Part shown: piece by piece, positions 1-11,719 of the stretch | How the letters are laid out: every line of letters starts with the position of its first letter | How positions within the stretch are numbered: position 1 is the stretch's first letter | Source of the DNA: Pomphorhynchus laevis | Lineage: Eukaryota; Acanthocephala; Palaeacanthocephala; Echinorhynchida; Pomphorhynchidae | DNA length: 64,000 nucleotides | Assembly (NCBI GenBank): GCA_012934845.2 | Contig: WNNJ02000595.1 | Coordinates: 18,675-82,674, forward strand | Direction of reading: 5' to 3' | The notes under the pieces: model-generated | Told to the model about the DNA's origin: nothing | Databases searched by the model: none | The model's input: only the letters and a program-made list of their open reading frames with translations | Position numbers and translations under genes: made by a program

Positions 1-1800
1 ATGTTGATCGCGTTTGAAAGCCTTGAAGAGAACAATGGAGATAGCAAGATATAAGATAGGAAAGTGGGGAACCTTGATGCACACCTGTAATAGGTCAAAA
101 CTTACGTGCATCATGGTCGTCACCATAGTAGAACCCCTTAATATAAGTAATATCTCCACCCTATTAACAATTCCTGCAGGCAACCCGAGGGACCTGAGAG
201 AGGAAATAATGAAGGGAATGGAGATCCGGTCAAATTCAGCAGAAAAGTCAAGAAAAACAGCCACAGCAAGCTGGTACCTGTTATCTTGACATAACTGATG
301 CACTTTACCAATTGCTAAATGAACAAACCGCCAATTGATAAACTCATGAAAACTCGGTGGGATTAAATTACGCTACTTAAATGATCGCAAATTCTACGGA
401 CAAAAGCTTTTTCGTAGATGGAGATGAGAAAAAATTTTGAATCGAAATGGGTCGCTGGTCTTTATAACATGAAACCGGATTTTGCTTAGGTAAAAATATT
501 ATACGAGTGATGTTGATGCTGGCTACATCAAATGGTGAGGCTAACATCATTGTGACGGCTACTTATCTTCTTTGATCGGCTGACAAATCCGAGAAGAGAG
601 TGGAGCGACGGTTTTAAGGGGGCCCGCAAGTGAGCCCAAGTAGTAAAAGATATCCGTAACAGATAAATCTCTGCTCCTAAAGTCACCCCAGGTCGGGATT
701 GGTTGGGGAGAAAGCGTGGCTTCATAGTTATGCAGGACTAATAACTCCTCCAACACTTAAACAAGACCTACGCTACCGATCCACCCTGATGCCCTCTCCC
801 GGCAGCAGACAACTTTCTCCATCTTGAATATCTTCCAGAAGGAAGCCTGCGAGGGATTTTAACGAGCAATACTCAATATGTCCCTACTCAGCTTAAGTCT
901 ATATCTAAAACTCCAGTATTTATTCGAAAGAACCTGCCTGAAAGAAAAAGAGAGATTAGGAAGGTGTAGCATTTTAGCTAAGACCTCGAGTTTTGTCAGA
1001 TTTGGATTGTAAATGAGACCATTGTAATTAGTCGAAAGGATCCCAGTAGCTTACGAACAGAGGTAGGACTATAATTCTGTCTAACAATCATTCCCTATCC
1101 CAGGGAAAAGTTGGATAGCTGCCTGAAATAAGGCCACTCTAATTGATCAAAGTGAAACCTCTTTTTTAGAAACGTATTTTCCTCTTTAGCCGCTAGCGTA
1201 TTAGGTTATGAAAGGTGGTCGGTTATTGGGGCGACTGCTCAGTGCAAATGGGTTTTAACAACCACGTCATGTAGCAGTAATATGTCGAGGAGTGAGTTTG
1301 TTATTGAGCAATGAAAGGTAGGAGTCGGTGATTTGTGAATAAGATAATCGTTCCTGGCTCTGCGGAATGCTGCATTAATCCAACGACAGGTCTGTCGTTG
1401 AAGTCACCGAGTAACATGTCGTAGCCGCTACCTAAAATACGGTCCAGGAGGTCATGGTTCTTGTGAATCTCCCCCCGGCCGGATGTAGATATTGGCTAGA
1501 CTTATGCGTTTACCGTTCTTGACAAGTGCTATAACTAAACAAGGCATGGTAGGACATCAGAAGTTTAATACGACGGAGGACCTTAAGGATCATTTAACTA
1601 GGATTAAAAGAACTTGAGATGAAGACGAGTTGGGAAGGTTATATAAGAAATGAAGTGTGCGTAAATATGCTTTGGGATAAATCGAGTAATGTCCTAAGGT
1701 AGACGGAAATACCGCGTCTCCTGAAGGACTATAACACTAGCATATCTACCAGATAGGAACCTAAGAGCAGAAGCACCTCCCGAATTCTACTGAAGGATAT
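1..1800 (-). pseudogene. LINE copy 1 ORF2 (endonuclease and RT) remnant
   Basis: On the minus strand the sequence from about 1800 downward matches the endonuclease start of copies 2 and 4 (the segment with GGAS and QETR near 1790-1690), then the GDFN region near 1440-1390, then the RT fingers and palm up to the window edge. Many stops and frameshifts interrupt all frames. The role in a live copy would be target nicking and target-primed reverse transcription. Confidence 0.65.
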
Positions 1801-1819
1801 TCAGTTAAAAAGGCTCTTG

Positions 1820-3120
1820 AGTACCTCCCATTGCGATAGTGTAACCAGAGTGAGACGCCTTCCTCCTAGTCGGAACCAGAGGCAGAAAGGTCACCCTTTC
1901 CACCTCCAGTTCCTACAGGTGAAGACATTTAACCACGGGCATTATCTTCATTTTCCGCTAAACTTTCAGAATTATCTACATCCCAGGGAAGATCTTCTTT
2001 CGTGAGCTTTATTGCTGAGACAGTCTGTGCAGATCCTGTTCTCTTCTTAGAAATTGGACGCGCACGTCTATTGTTCAGCTTCGCTGAAAAGGAGAATTCA
2101 AAGTTTCAATCAGATAGTCCACCAGCTTCTTTACTAGGCTCTCAAAGTAATTTATTAAGGCTAAGAGCCTATCATCAACGTATTTCACAATCTCCATGTC
2201 CCCCATCCGACTAATCTTACTAACATCCCTAACCGTCGATTTACATGCCTTGGCGAAGCTGATTTGTTCCATCGTTTTCATCTTGTGTCTTTGTTGATAA
2301 GCCTTAAAAATTTTACATTTACGAGATCACGCGGGGTGGTCTAACTTAGAGTTAGGGCACAACGGTTTTAAGTGGAATTTCATAGCATGATTATCCGAGG
2401 ATCCGCAAACCCCCATGTTTGAGGAAGGTCGCAGACTGTTGTCTAATGCCCCCATTTGTGGCAGGGTATTTAAATGGGAGGGGGTACGTCAACGAGTCCG
2501 AGTCTATAATCGTGAATATTAAATTTTGGCTCATGAAGGGATTAAACTTTGAGTTAGAAAGACGCACGACTTCATCTAAGGAGGTTTAAAGAAGGCCACA
2601 TGAATCGGAAGACTTTTTTTCCATTAATAAATTTCAGATTTACGATATTAAAATCGTTTTCCAATGAGGAGATATCCTCCTTCGACAAGAATGTAGGAAT
2701 GTTTGTTATTTTAACCTTAAGGCTGTATCGGCTTGAAGTATACTTACCCCAGATCAGAGTAATTATTCTTAAAGAAGTCAATATACGCTTAAGCGATGTC
2801 TGCTGTGCAAAATGAGATGTTTAGTACAGTTTCGAAATATTTGAGTGTTAAATAAACACTCATAAAATTCTACTTTTGTATTGCACCGCAAAATTGCGAA
2901 GAAATGTATTAAATAAGTTACTCTTTTTGTTAAGAACAAGCAACTTTATGAATTCCAGATTCGATAGTTTGGGAAGTGAGGGAAGTTCCTTCTCCGTTTT
3001 ATAGCCAAATGAAGAAAAAACTTCGCTTCTTATACCATACTTTGTATGGTATAAAAATTCCATACTCACTGATTCCTTAGATTCCTTTGTTCGCTCCGAC
3101 ATGGTTCCGTTGTCACACAT
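1820..3120 (-). pseudogene. LINE copy 1 ORF1 (gag-like) remnant
   Basis: The start codon is at 3118-3120 and the first 86 codons (3120-2860) are open. They align with ORF1 of copies 3 and 4 (shared pattern L-LVL...LFN-FLR-FA-QYK-RIL). A second stretch (2781-2572) matches the KITNIP/TNLP segment that precedes the zinc knuckles, and 2281-2075 matches the C-terminal KACE...KYVD-R segment of copy 4. The zinc-knuckle section near 2300-2480 is decayed. ORF1 proteins of this type bind the element's own RNA; this copy can make only short fragments. Confidence 0.7.
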
Positions 3121-3148
3121 TTTTTCCGTTTTAAATTTTTCTATCAGA

Positions 3149-3179
3149 AATGATTGAGCGCTTATCAGCGAATAAGCGC
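3149..3179. repeat. inverted repeat at the head-to-head LINE junction
   Basis: GCGCTTAT at 3158-3165 and ATAAGCGC at 3172-3179 pair perfectly around a 6-nt spacer. If LINE copy 2 is removed in thought, the right arm continues at 7155-7161 and the arms grow to 16 bp (3149-3164 against 7146-7161 sequence). Copy 2 therefore inserted into the right arm of an existing palindrome. Confidence 0.8.
3170..3179. repeat. target-site duplication of LINE copy 2 (left)
   Basis: GAATAAGCGC here is repeated exactly at 7145-7154, directly after the (GTT)n tail of copy 2. This pair brackets one complete element, as expected from target-primed reverse transcription. Confidence 0.8.
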
Positions 3180-3199
3180 CAGGAAATAATACAAAAAAA

Positions 3200-4513
3200 A
3201 CATGTCGAGTAACAAGCGCGTCGGAGGTTCAAAAGATTCTAGTTTTTGCAATTCTGGTGCAAAAAAAAACTGTTTTTTTTTAATGGAAAAGAGGATATTA
3301 TAGCTGTTCCAGACATTCTAACCACCGATCAAGACAACTTTATGGTCAATAGTAATACTGTGGTAGCATACTCTATGGCAGCTAATATGAATTCTTCTCA
3401 ATCAATCAATTTAGCGATGGAAAATGATACTTTGGATAAGGTAATTCCAATTATTAACTCTACCAACCACGTGAGTACCGTTTTTGTTTCTTCTATCGAA
3501 AAAGGGGAACTCCCCCTATTAAAAAACTACAAAACTTACCTATCATTATTGCAACAAAGCCGGTAGAACGTCATTTACTATTCAACATTTTTCTGGGAAA
3601 GTTCACATTAGAATACCCTGAAAGGGTTCTATTCAACAGTATAAAAATCTTCAATAATTCGATCAGAGTATCTTTTACTACACATGATCTCATGATCGCA
3701 TATAAATTTTTTTTGATTCATTTCTTTCTAACTCTGGAACACTGGAAATTAAAGCCGATACAGGCAACAGTTAAAATCAACAACTTTCCGGCATTTCTAG
3801 AACAACCTGATCTAGAGAATTTAAAGAAGCTTTACAAACTTTCTACAATCAGGCCTTTAAAATCAAAAACAGGGGAGGCGCTTCCGGTAGCCTTCGCCTC
3901 CTGTGATCTCGAAAATGCTCAGGTCCTTTGCTTGAACACGGTTAACCCCTTTATGGGGTATAACCTCAAATTTATGCTCATCGATTCCAACTGCTTGACA
4001 TATTCACACTGTAACAACTGCCACAAGTGGGGGCATTGGGCCTCCACTTGTAAGGAAGAAAGGTGTTGTGGGGTATGCTCAAAGGTAGACTGTCCTTCAT
4101 TGGTGAAGGACATCAAATGTATTAAATCCTCTATATGCAAGAATTGCGGCGGTGACCACCCAGCGTGGTCCCGTCGTTGTCGATCCTTTATGGAATACAG
4201 GAATATACACTCTGCCTCTCCCTCCGAGTCTAAATCTTTTGTCAAAGCAGCGTCGGATCCACCTGTAAACGATAGAATGTCGAATAAATATATCTTATTT
4301 ATATTAGACAATAATAAGAAAGTAATCTTTGCTCAGTTACAGCAAATGATTCCTCCCTTGCTTGGAGCGTTTCTGGTTGCTCTGTCTTCTCCTGGAATTA
4401 CAGTTAAACCTAAATCAAAGAAGAGAGGCGGGTCCGCTCGGACAGTTCCCCAAATAAAATGGGTAAGCACCTTTACGGCCTGGGAGATGAAGATATCGCC
4501 CAGGGTGTACTGA
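3200..4513 (+). pseudogene. LINE copy 2 ORF1, zinc-knuckle protein
   Basis: The N-terminal part lies in one frame (about 3246-3566) and the main part in another (3692-4513, 273 codons). The latter has an RRM-like segment (residues about 22-95) and then two zinc knuckles: C-X2-C-X4-H-X4-C (CNNCHKWGHWASTC) and C-X2-C-X3-H-X6-C (CKNCGGDHPAWSRRC), the signature of arthropod LINE nucleic-acid chaperones. A basic C-terminal tail follows. The reading frame is shifted between the two parts, so no complete protein can be made. Confidence 0.75.
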
Positions 4514-4566
4514 CCCCTGATAGGGCTGGTGGTGGGAAGGGCACCACCAGCCCTATTAGGGGTCAG
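4510..4566. repeat. 24-bp hairpin between ORF1 and ORF2 of LINE copy 2
   Basis: Positions 4510-4533 and 4543-4566 are inverted copies with one mismatch and a 9-nt spacer. Copies 3 and 4 lack the second arm at the equivalent place, so it arose in copy 2, apparently by copying the opposite strand of the adjacent sequence. Confidence 0.85.
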
Positions 4567-6960
4567 TGAATTTCACTGAATATTCTTCAGTGGAATTCGG
4601 GAGGTGCTTCTGCCCTTATGCTTCTATCTGGTAGAGACGCAGATGTTATAGTCCTTCAGGAGACGCTGTCTATCTGCCTCCCCTAGGACATTACTCGATT
4701 TATCCCTAAGCACATTTATACCCACTATACTCCGTATATAACCCCGCCTCACTCCTCTTCATCTCAAGGACTCTTGACCTTAGTTAAATGCTCTTTAAGG
4801 TCTTCCCTCATTTTAAACTTCTCGTGTCCAGCCCTGTCTTGTTTAGTTATAACACTCGTTAAGAACGGTAAACGCCTCAGTCTAGCCAACGTCTATATTC
4901 GTCCGGGAGAGATTCACAATAACCGTGACCTCCTGGATGGGATAATTGATGGCGACTATGACATGGTACTTGGTGACTTCAACGACAGAACTGGTCGTTG
5001 GATTAATGCAGCACTTCGCAGAGCCAGGAACGGTTATCTTATTCATAAACCACCGTCCCCCTCCTTTCATTGCACATCAACGAATTCTCTCCTCGACTTA
5101 TTATTGCTCCATGAGAAGTGGTTGCTTAAACCCTTCTGCACGGAGCAATCGCGGCAACATCTGTCCACCTCTCATGACCTGATTCGTTGGCGGATAGAAG
5201 AGGATTCTCTGCTTCGTAGAAGATTCAACTTTGATCCCATCAGGGTGGTTTTTTTCCGACAGCCACCTGATGGAAGCAGGTGGCTGTCTCCAACGCTTCC
5301 CCCGAATTGGCAATGAGAGTTTAACCGGATTTAATTCCTATCTCTCTTCGCAAGCCACCGCGATTTTATCGACTACCTATAAAGGTCACATTTTCAGTCC
5401 CACTCCGACAAAACTCAGGGTCCTGTCCAAACTGTTGCATCTCCCTAACCTCTCTTCTTCTGTCAAACAGACGCTCTCGATAGAATACTGGCGTACCAGA
5501 TACTGGTTCCAGCTGAGCAAAGATAAGTCGAGCATTGCTCGTCTTAACCCTTCTCAGTCTTCCTTCTGGAAGATATTCAAGAAAGAGAAGTTTGTTTGTT
5601 GGAAGGATAGAGCATCTGGGTGGATCGGAAGTATTGGTCTTGATAGAGTTTTGGAAGAGTCACTATCCCTACACAACTATGGAGCCACTCAATCACCGCA
5701 ACCAATCCCGCCTTGGGGAGACTTCAGGAGTAGAGATATATCAGTTCCAGATATTCTCAATGCCCGGGGGCCTCTTCCGGGCACCTCCAAAACCGTCGCT
5801 CCACTCTCTTCTCGTGTCTGTCAGCTTTTGACAGCCGATCAAAGAAGGGAGGTGGCCGTAACAATGCTATTAGCCACCCCATCCGATGTGGCCGGCATCA
5901 ACATTAGCCGTAGAATTTTTATTCCAAAGAAATATCCGGTCTCATGTCCTAAAGATCTGCGGCCCATTTCGATTCAAAATTCCCTCGTTTCGATCTACGA
6001 AAAAGCGCTTGCGCGTAGAATCCGCGACCATTTAAGTAGGCGTAGCTTAATCCCACCTGGTTTCCATGGGTTCGTCGAAGGTCGCTCGGTTCATTCAGCA
6101 GTAGGTGAAGTGCATCAGTTCTGTCGGGAGAATAGCAATCAACTTGCTGTGGCTGTTTTCCTTGACTTTTCTGCTGCATTTGACCGCATCCTCCATTTCT
6201 TTTGTTATCTCTTCTCTCAGGTCCCTCGGGTTGCCTGCGAGAATTGTTAACAGGGTGGAGATACTGTTGTACACCAAGCGATTTTATTACGAAGACAACC
6301 CTGATGCGCGTCAGTTCTACCCTATTACGAGTGTGCCTCAAGGTTCACTTCTTTCTCCTGTCTTGTATCTTGCTGCCTCCATAAACCACTTTAAAATATT
6401 TAAGCAGCGTGATCAACGTCTAGTGGTGTACGCTGATGACACCACAGCCCTGTTATCTGAACGCAGGTGTAAGGACGTAGTCTCTAACATCAGCCGTTTC
6501 TTTTTAAGATTAAAAGACTAGTTACCTAGGTCCAATCTTGTTGTCTTTCATGGCTCCCCTGCGACGAAAAAAAAGCTTAAGAGACTAGCACTCTCTGCTC
6601 TTGCCTCCTTATTTGCCTCTGATCCACTCCCTACCTTCACAAGTCGAGTAAAATACCTGGGGTTCACTGTTTCGGTGAACTGGTCGGCGAAAGCTGACCT
6701 GGATAGACTTAAACGTATCCTGAAGAGAGCTAGTTGGGCTCTGAATCGGGCCCAGCATCTGTCGTTGAATGGGAATACCCAGGTGCGCCTCTGGGGCACT
6801 TGGGCTATCTCGGGATTAGTCTCCTTCTCTAGAGGACGTCCCCCAGAGCAAAGACTAAGGTTTCTTAAGCTCCTCATCTCTCGCTTACCCAACATAGTCC
6901 GCGCTGACTGGTCTCTTCGGGGGGGGTGAAAGACCCCGGGTGGTTCAGTCGGAATGCGGC
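4567..6960 (+). pseudogene. LINE copy 2 ORF2: endonuclease and reverse transcriptase
   Basis: The endonuclease part (about 4570-5190) shows the QWNSGG start, the VLGDFND motif in the open stretch 4774-5316 and a TSHDL segment near the end corresponding to the catalytic SDH region. The reverse transcriptase follows in other frames: 5231-6250 carries LRPISI, GFVEGRS and FLDFSAAFDR, and 6105-6521 carries GSLLSP and YADDTTAL, the metal-binding centre. The C-terminal thumb-like region is at 6675-6929. Several frameshifts separate these open stretches. Live family members would nick the target and copy their RNA at the nick. Confidence 0.8.
5258..5288. repeat. 11-bp hairpin inside LINE copy 2 ORF2
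   Basis: GACAGCCACCT at 5258-5268 and its perfect reverse complement at 5278-5288 flank a 9-nt spacer. Copy 3 has a plain sequence here (near 8540), so the inverted arm was added in copy 2 and coincides with a change of reading frame. Confidence 0.85.
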
Positions 6961-7144
6961 GTGTTGTATTGGTTCGGAGGCTTAGATCCCCATGGATTTG
7001 GGGCCGTAACTTTAAAGACTGAAGATTCTCGAGCTGAAGATTGAATGTTGTTGTGCGATTCGATTTGTCTAACTATCTGACTTGACTTAACTGTTTGTTG
7101 TATTACATGCTTGTTATTTATTATTCAATAAAATCGTTGTTGTT

Positions 7145-7154
7145 GAATAAGCGC
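7145..7154. repeat. target-site duplication of LINE copy 2 (right)
   Basis: GAATAAGCGC, identical to 3170-3179, immediately follows the GTT-repeat tail of copy 2. Confidence 0.8.
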
Positions 7155-7161
7155 TCAATCA

Positions 7162-7171
7162 TGGAATTTTT
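7162..7171. repeat. target-site duplication of LINE copy 3 (left)
   Basis: TGGAATTTTT here recurs exactly at 10432-10441 after copy 3. It lies only 7 bp past the right duplication of copy 2. Confidence 0.75.
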
Positions 7172-8377
7172 TTGAACATGTCGGATTTTTCAAAGCATTC
7201 AAATGTTGCTGCAAAAAACAGTGGAATTCCAGCCAACAAAGAGGTTCTTTATGTAAGTTCTTCTTCACAACGATTCAATAAGGTCAGTACTATTTCTTTA
7301 TTATCCGGGGATGGGGAAGTGCTTCCCCCCATCCCAAAAATAAATAATTTGGTTTTAATCAGATTTATACGACCAATCGAAAGACATGAACTTTACAATG
7401 TATTTTTACGTTCATTTGCCCAGCAGTATAAAAACAGAATTTTGTTCAACATGGTGAAACTTCACCCTTCAAAGGTGAAAGTTTCGTTAGTCACAGCAGA
7501 TCTGGCTAAAAATTACTCTGAATACTTTTCCACCAACTCAACAGTTTATGGTGAACTCACCTTTAGGCTCATCCTTGCCTCGCTAAAGGTGACGAATCTT
7601 CCTTGTAGTATGGATGAGGAAGATATGAAATCATTAATGTCTACATTCAAAATTACTAATTTTAGGTCAATCCAGGGTAGGGATGGAAACCCTTCCCCGT
7701 TAGCTTTTGCTCAGCTCCTGTAGATACTGCAGAAGCCTTGGCTAAATCTTCATCGAACCGCTTCATGGGTTTTAATATCCGTTTTTTTTCATTACAGAAA
7801 AGGACGAGCTGACTTACCCCACTGCAGCAGATGTCACAAATGGGGGCACTAAGCCTCCAGCTGCAGTGGGACCCCAACATGCGGGGTTTGCAGTTTAACT
7901 TTCTGTCAGACTCTACTATCGAACGACCGTTGTGTGGCACCCCCATCCTGCTCGAACTGTGGGGGGAGCCATCCTGCCTGGGGTAGGAGATGCAGTATGT
8001 TCAAAGAATATAGAAGTATGTTCATCAAACCGGTCAAACCTTCTACTTATTCGCAAGTGGCCGCCCCGCGAATGGATGACTCTGAGATATTACGTACGAT
8101 GGACGTTAAATTAGAAGTTTCCCATCGCAAACTTGAAAACCTAATTCTCATGGTTTTGGGTGTACTGAACACTCATCCTACGCTACCTGTTTCGGCAGTT
8201 CTTCCAGAATCGAAAAAGAGAGGAGCTTCGGCCCATACTGTTCCCCCGCTCAAGATCGGTAAAATGCTAAGTGGCAAACAGAATAAGGGAAATGAAGACG
8301 CTGCCCAGGGGCAAGTACCGAACCCGGGTGGGGCTAGTGGAAGGAAGGGGAACCTTCATGCACTTAGCTCTGTCTAG
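7172..8377 (+). pseudogene. LINE copy 3 ORF1
   Basis: The first 183 codons (7172-7723) are open, with a likely true ATG at 7178. They contain the conserved LFN/LYN-FLRSFAQQYKNRILF segment (residues about 76-95) and the RRM-like TNLP segment. The second part (7934-8377) is in another frame and starts in the second zinc knuckle (CSNCGGSHPAWGRRC), then a helical segment and a basic tail. The first knuckle near 7790-7870 is decayed. Frameshifted, so not functional as it stands. Confidence 0.75.
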
Positions 8378-8389
8378 GTAGGCAATCCC

Positions 8390-10288
8390 TCATCCAACTA
8401 AGCTGGCTGTTTAAACCCCTCTACACGGAGCAGTCGCGCCAGCAATTGTCTACCTCTCATGACCTAATTCGTTGGAGAATTGAGGAAGATATATTGCTTC
8501 GAAGGAGGTTTCACTTTGATCCGATCAGAGTAGCTTTCCTCCAGGCGGCTATCCAACTCTTTCCCAGAATAGGAAATGAGAGTCTGACCGAATTTAATAC
8601 CTACCTCTTTTCGCAAGCTACCGCGATTTTATCGACTACCTATAAAGGTCGTATATACAATCCCACTTCGACTAAACTCAAGGTCCTAGCGAAATTGCAT
8701 AACCTCCCTAATCTCTCTGTTTCCGCCAGACAGGCTCTCTCGAATGAATACTGGAGCACTAGATATAGGTTCCAGCTGAATAAGTATAGGATGAGTATTG
8801 CTCGCCTTGGTCCTTCTCAGTCTTCCTTTTGGAAGATTTTTAAGAAGGAGAAGTTTGTTTGCTGGAAGGATAGAGCATTGGGTTGGATAGGGAATGTAGG
8901 CCTTGATAAAGTTTTGGAGGAGTCACTAGCCCTACACAACTATGGAGCCACTCAATCACCTCAACCAATCCCGCCTTGGTGTAACTTCAGGAGTAGGGAT
9001 CTATCTGTTACGGATATCCTTAACTCCTGGGGTCCACTCCCGGGCACCTCCAAATCCGTCGCTCCACTTTCTTCTCGGGTCTATCAGCTTTTGACAGCTG
9101 ATCAGAGAAGAGAGGTGGCCGTCACAATGCTTTTAGCCTCCCCATCCGATGTAGCAGGCATCAATATTAGTAAGCGTGTTTTTATTCCTAAGAAAAAATC
9201 CTGCTCATGCCCTAAAGATCTGCGACCCATCTCGATTCAATACGCCCTCGTGTCGATTTACGAAAAAGCGCTTGCGCGTAAAATCCGCGACCATTTATGT
9301 AGGCGTAATTTGATCCCTCCAGGTTTTTATGTGTTCGTCAAAGGTCGCTCGGTCCATTCAGCAGTTGGTGAGGTGGATCAGTTTTGTCGGGATAATAGCC
9401 ATCGTCTAGTTGTGGATGTTTTCCTTGACTTTTCTGCTGCATTTGACCGCATCTCCATACCTTTTGTTATCTCTTCTCTCAGGTCCCTCGGGTTGCCTGC
9501 GAGAAGTGTGAACAGGGTGGAGATTCTGCTGTATACCAAGCGATTTTACTATGAAGACGACCCTGATGCGCGTCAGTTCTACCCTATTACGGGTGTACCT
9601 CAAGGATCCCCACTTTACTCCCATCTTATATCTTGCTGCCTCTATTAAACTATTCAAAATATTTAAACGCGAACAACATCTTGTGGTGTATGCTGATGAC
9701 ACCACAGCACTGTTCACTGGACACAGGTGTAAAGACGTAGTCTCTGACATCAGCCGTTTCTTTTTCAGATTAAAAGACCAGCTACCCATATCCAATCTTG
9801 TTTTAAACTCCGCCAAATCGCAGGCGGTTGTCTTTCATGGCACCCCTGCTACAAAGCAAAAACTTAAGAGATTAGCACTCTCTGCGATCTCCTCCATATT
9901 TGCCTCTGAACCCATCCCTACATTCACAAGTCGAGTAAAATACCTGGGGTTCACCGTTACGGTGAACTGGTCGGCAAAAGCAGACCTGGATAGACTCAAA
10001 CGTATCCTGAAGAAAGCTAGGTGGACCCTGAAACGGGCTCAGCATCTGTCATTGAAAGGGAAAACCTAGGTGCGCCTTTGGGGCACTTGGGTTATCTCGG
10101 GATTAGTCTCCTTCTCTAGAGGACGTCCCCCAGAGCAAAGACTAAGGTTTCTTAAGCTCCTCATCTCTCGCTTATTCAACATAGTCCGCGCTGACTGGTC
10201 TCTTCGGGGGGGGGTGAAAGACCCCGGGTGGTTCAGTCGGAAGGCGGCGTGTTGGATCGGTTGGGGGCTCAGATCCCCCTGGACCTGA
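8390..10288 (+). pseudogene. LINE copy 3 ORF2, reverse transcriptase without endonuclease
   Basis: A 400-codon open stretch (8446-9648) begins in the endonuclease C-terminus (STSHDLIRW) and covers RT fingers and palm: LRPISIQ, FLDFSAAFDRIS and GVPQGSPL. The frame then changes, and 9551-10069 carries YADDTTAL with the thumb; 10070-10288 completes the C-terminus after an in-frame TAG. This is the longest RT reading frame in the array. Loss of the endonuclease means any new insertion of this copy would need help in trans. Confidence 0.8.
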
Positions 10289-10431
10289 GGTCATAGAAGA
10301 TAAAGTAGAAGACAAAGAATGGTAGAATACCGAAGTTGTGCTGCCGTTTTTTCTGACTATGTTGTGACTTGTCTTTTTTTTCTTGCATGCTACTTATAGG
10401 TTATTGATTTATTTAATAAAATCGTTGTTGT

Positions 10432-10441
10432 TGGAATTTTT
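10432..10441. repeat. target-site duplication of LINE copy 3 (right)
   Basis: TGGAATTTTT, identical to 7162-7171, follows the tail of copy 3; the two share the final T/G of the tail ambiguously. Confidence 0.75.
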
Positions 10442-10458
10442 CGTGTTTTGTGTACAGC

Positions 10459-10470
10459 AATCAGTGCTGA
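10459..10470. repeat. target-site duplication of LINE copy 4 (left)
   Basis: AATCAGTGCTGA here recurs exactly at 13915-13926 after copy 4. It lies 17 bp past the right duplication of copy 3. Confidence 0.85.
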
Positions 10471-10479
10471 GACGAAAAA

Positions 10480-11686
10480 ATGTGTACGTGCGAACAAGTA
10501 TCGGAGCATCAAAGCTCTAGCAATTTTCAAGATAAATCGCTAATTTCAAGCATGCAGGTTAGTAAAGTTTTGTCTTTTGACTATATCACGGAGGGGGAGA
10601 TTCCCCAGTCTCCAAAATGGAGAATCTAGTTATAGTAAAGTTGCTCGCTCCTATGGAAAGGAGCAACTTATTTAATATTTTTCTACTGAAGTTTGCTTTG
10701 CAATATAACAACATAATCTTATTCAACTCTGTAATGTATTTCGAAACTGAGATTAAAGCCTATTTTTACACTGATGACTTTGCCAAAGCATATATAACTT
10801 TTTTCAATAAGAATTACCTCGATCAAGATGTTGTTATCTTCAAGCTGATACAGGCTTCGTTTAAAATCAATAACATTCCAACATTCCTGGCCAATGTGGA
10901 CATCACCTAATTGGAAAATGACTTCAAAATCGCCAATGTTAGATTCGTTAACGGCAAAATAGGATATCCGATTCCCGTCGCCTTTTGTCAAGCCATAGTC
11001 GATGATGCGGTTCGTCTTTCAAACTCAAAGTTCAATCCCTTTATGGGACATAAATTAATTTTTACAATGATTAAATCTGGTTCGCTGACTACCCCCCACT
11101 GCAACATCTGTCATCAGTAAGTGGATGTAACAGTTCACAAACATGTGGGGTTTGAGGCTCTTCGGACTAGCGTGGAAAATGCCAGCTAAAACTGCTGTGC
11201 TCCAACTGTAATGGGGATCACCCAGCGTAGTCGCGCAAATGCAAAATGTTCAAGGATTATCAGCAGAGGCACAAGAAAAAAATCGGGAATCATAAAAGCT
11301 TCGCTAAAGCCTGTGAGCCGTCAATTATGGATACTAGTCTAAATAACAGAATAAACGATTTGGATATGGCTAAATATGTGGATAAAAGGATTCAAGCCGC
11401 GATCATCCAGCTTGAACAACTGATTAAGGAGACGATAGGCAATATGTTCCATATCATGAACTATCCTACTCTGGGTAGGCCTAACAATAAAAGAAAACCT
11501 TCTAACAAAAGAACAGGAGCAGTTCAAATGATTGCTGCAATGAAGCTCGCAAAAAGAGACCTTTGGGCTGTGGCCGATTATGGCGGAATAAAAGGAAATG
11601 AAGAAATGCCCGGTGAGCAAGTGCCTCAGCCTACTCAGACTGGGGGGGGCGAGAAGGGCAACCTTCTCAATCCTGGTTATGACTAG
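10480..11686 (+). pseudogene. LINE copy 4 ORF1
   Basis: The frame from 10480 stops early (near 10610), then 10617-10910 and 10911-11120 carry the LFNIFL-KFALQY and NNIPTF segments and reach the first zinc-knuckle cysteines (CNICH). The knuckles at 11098-11245 are damaged. The C-terminal part 11246-11686 has the KACEPS...KYVDKRIQAA helical segment and a basic tail. It is the counterpart of copy 1's 2281-2075 stretch. Confidence 0.7.
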
Positions 11687-11719
11687 GAGGAGGCATCTTA
11701 CTCTAGCTAGCTTAACACA

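Larger units (their letters stand above)
1..3148 (-). mobile_element. LINE copy 1, 5' part, running off the left edge
   Basis: This is a non-LTR retrotransposon of the same family as the three plus-strand copies that follow. Read on the minus strand it holds ORF1 (about 3120-1820), the start of the endonuclease (about 1790-1200) and part of the reverse transcriptase (about 1200-1). The 3' end lies outside the window. Its reading frames are broken many times, and it shares clear protein similarity with copies 2-4, for example the ORF1 start, the segment around 2281-2075 and the palm motif with an FxxAFD-like core near 210-260. It looks older than copies 2 and 3. The exact 5' end is uncertain to about 15 bp. 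Confidence 0.85.
3180..7144 (+). mobile_element. LINE copy 2, full length
   Basis: A two-ORF non-LTR retrotransposon of about 3.97 kb, from just after its left target-site duplication to a 3' tail of GTT repeats. It encodes a zinc-knuckle ORF1 protein and an ORF2 with apurinic-type endonuclease and reverse transcriptase. The 5' end is present, so it is not a typical 5'-truncated copy. Two templated-looking hairpin insertions (4510-4566 and 5258-5288) disturb the reading frames. I place the family in the broad I/Jockey group from its domain order and RT motifs, without a finer clade. There is no RNase H domain visible. Confidence 0.85.
7172..10431 (+). mobile_element. LINE copy 3, full-length ends, endonuclease deleted
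   Basis: The third copy of the family begins directly after its target-site duplication with ORF1 and ends in a GTT-repeat tail. At about 8390 the end of ORF1 joins directly to sequence that in copy 2 lies near 5110, so nearly all of the endonuclease region (roughly 0.55 kb) is missing. The RT is the best preserved in the array. Ends and tail are otherwise like copy 2. Confidence 0.85.
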
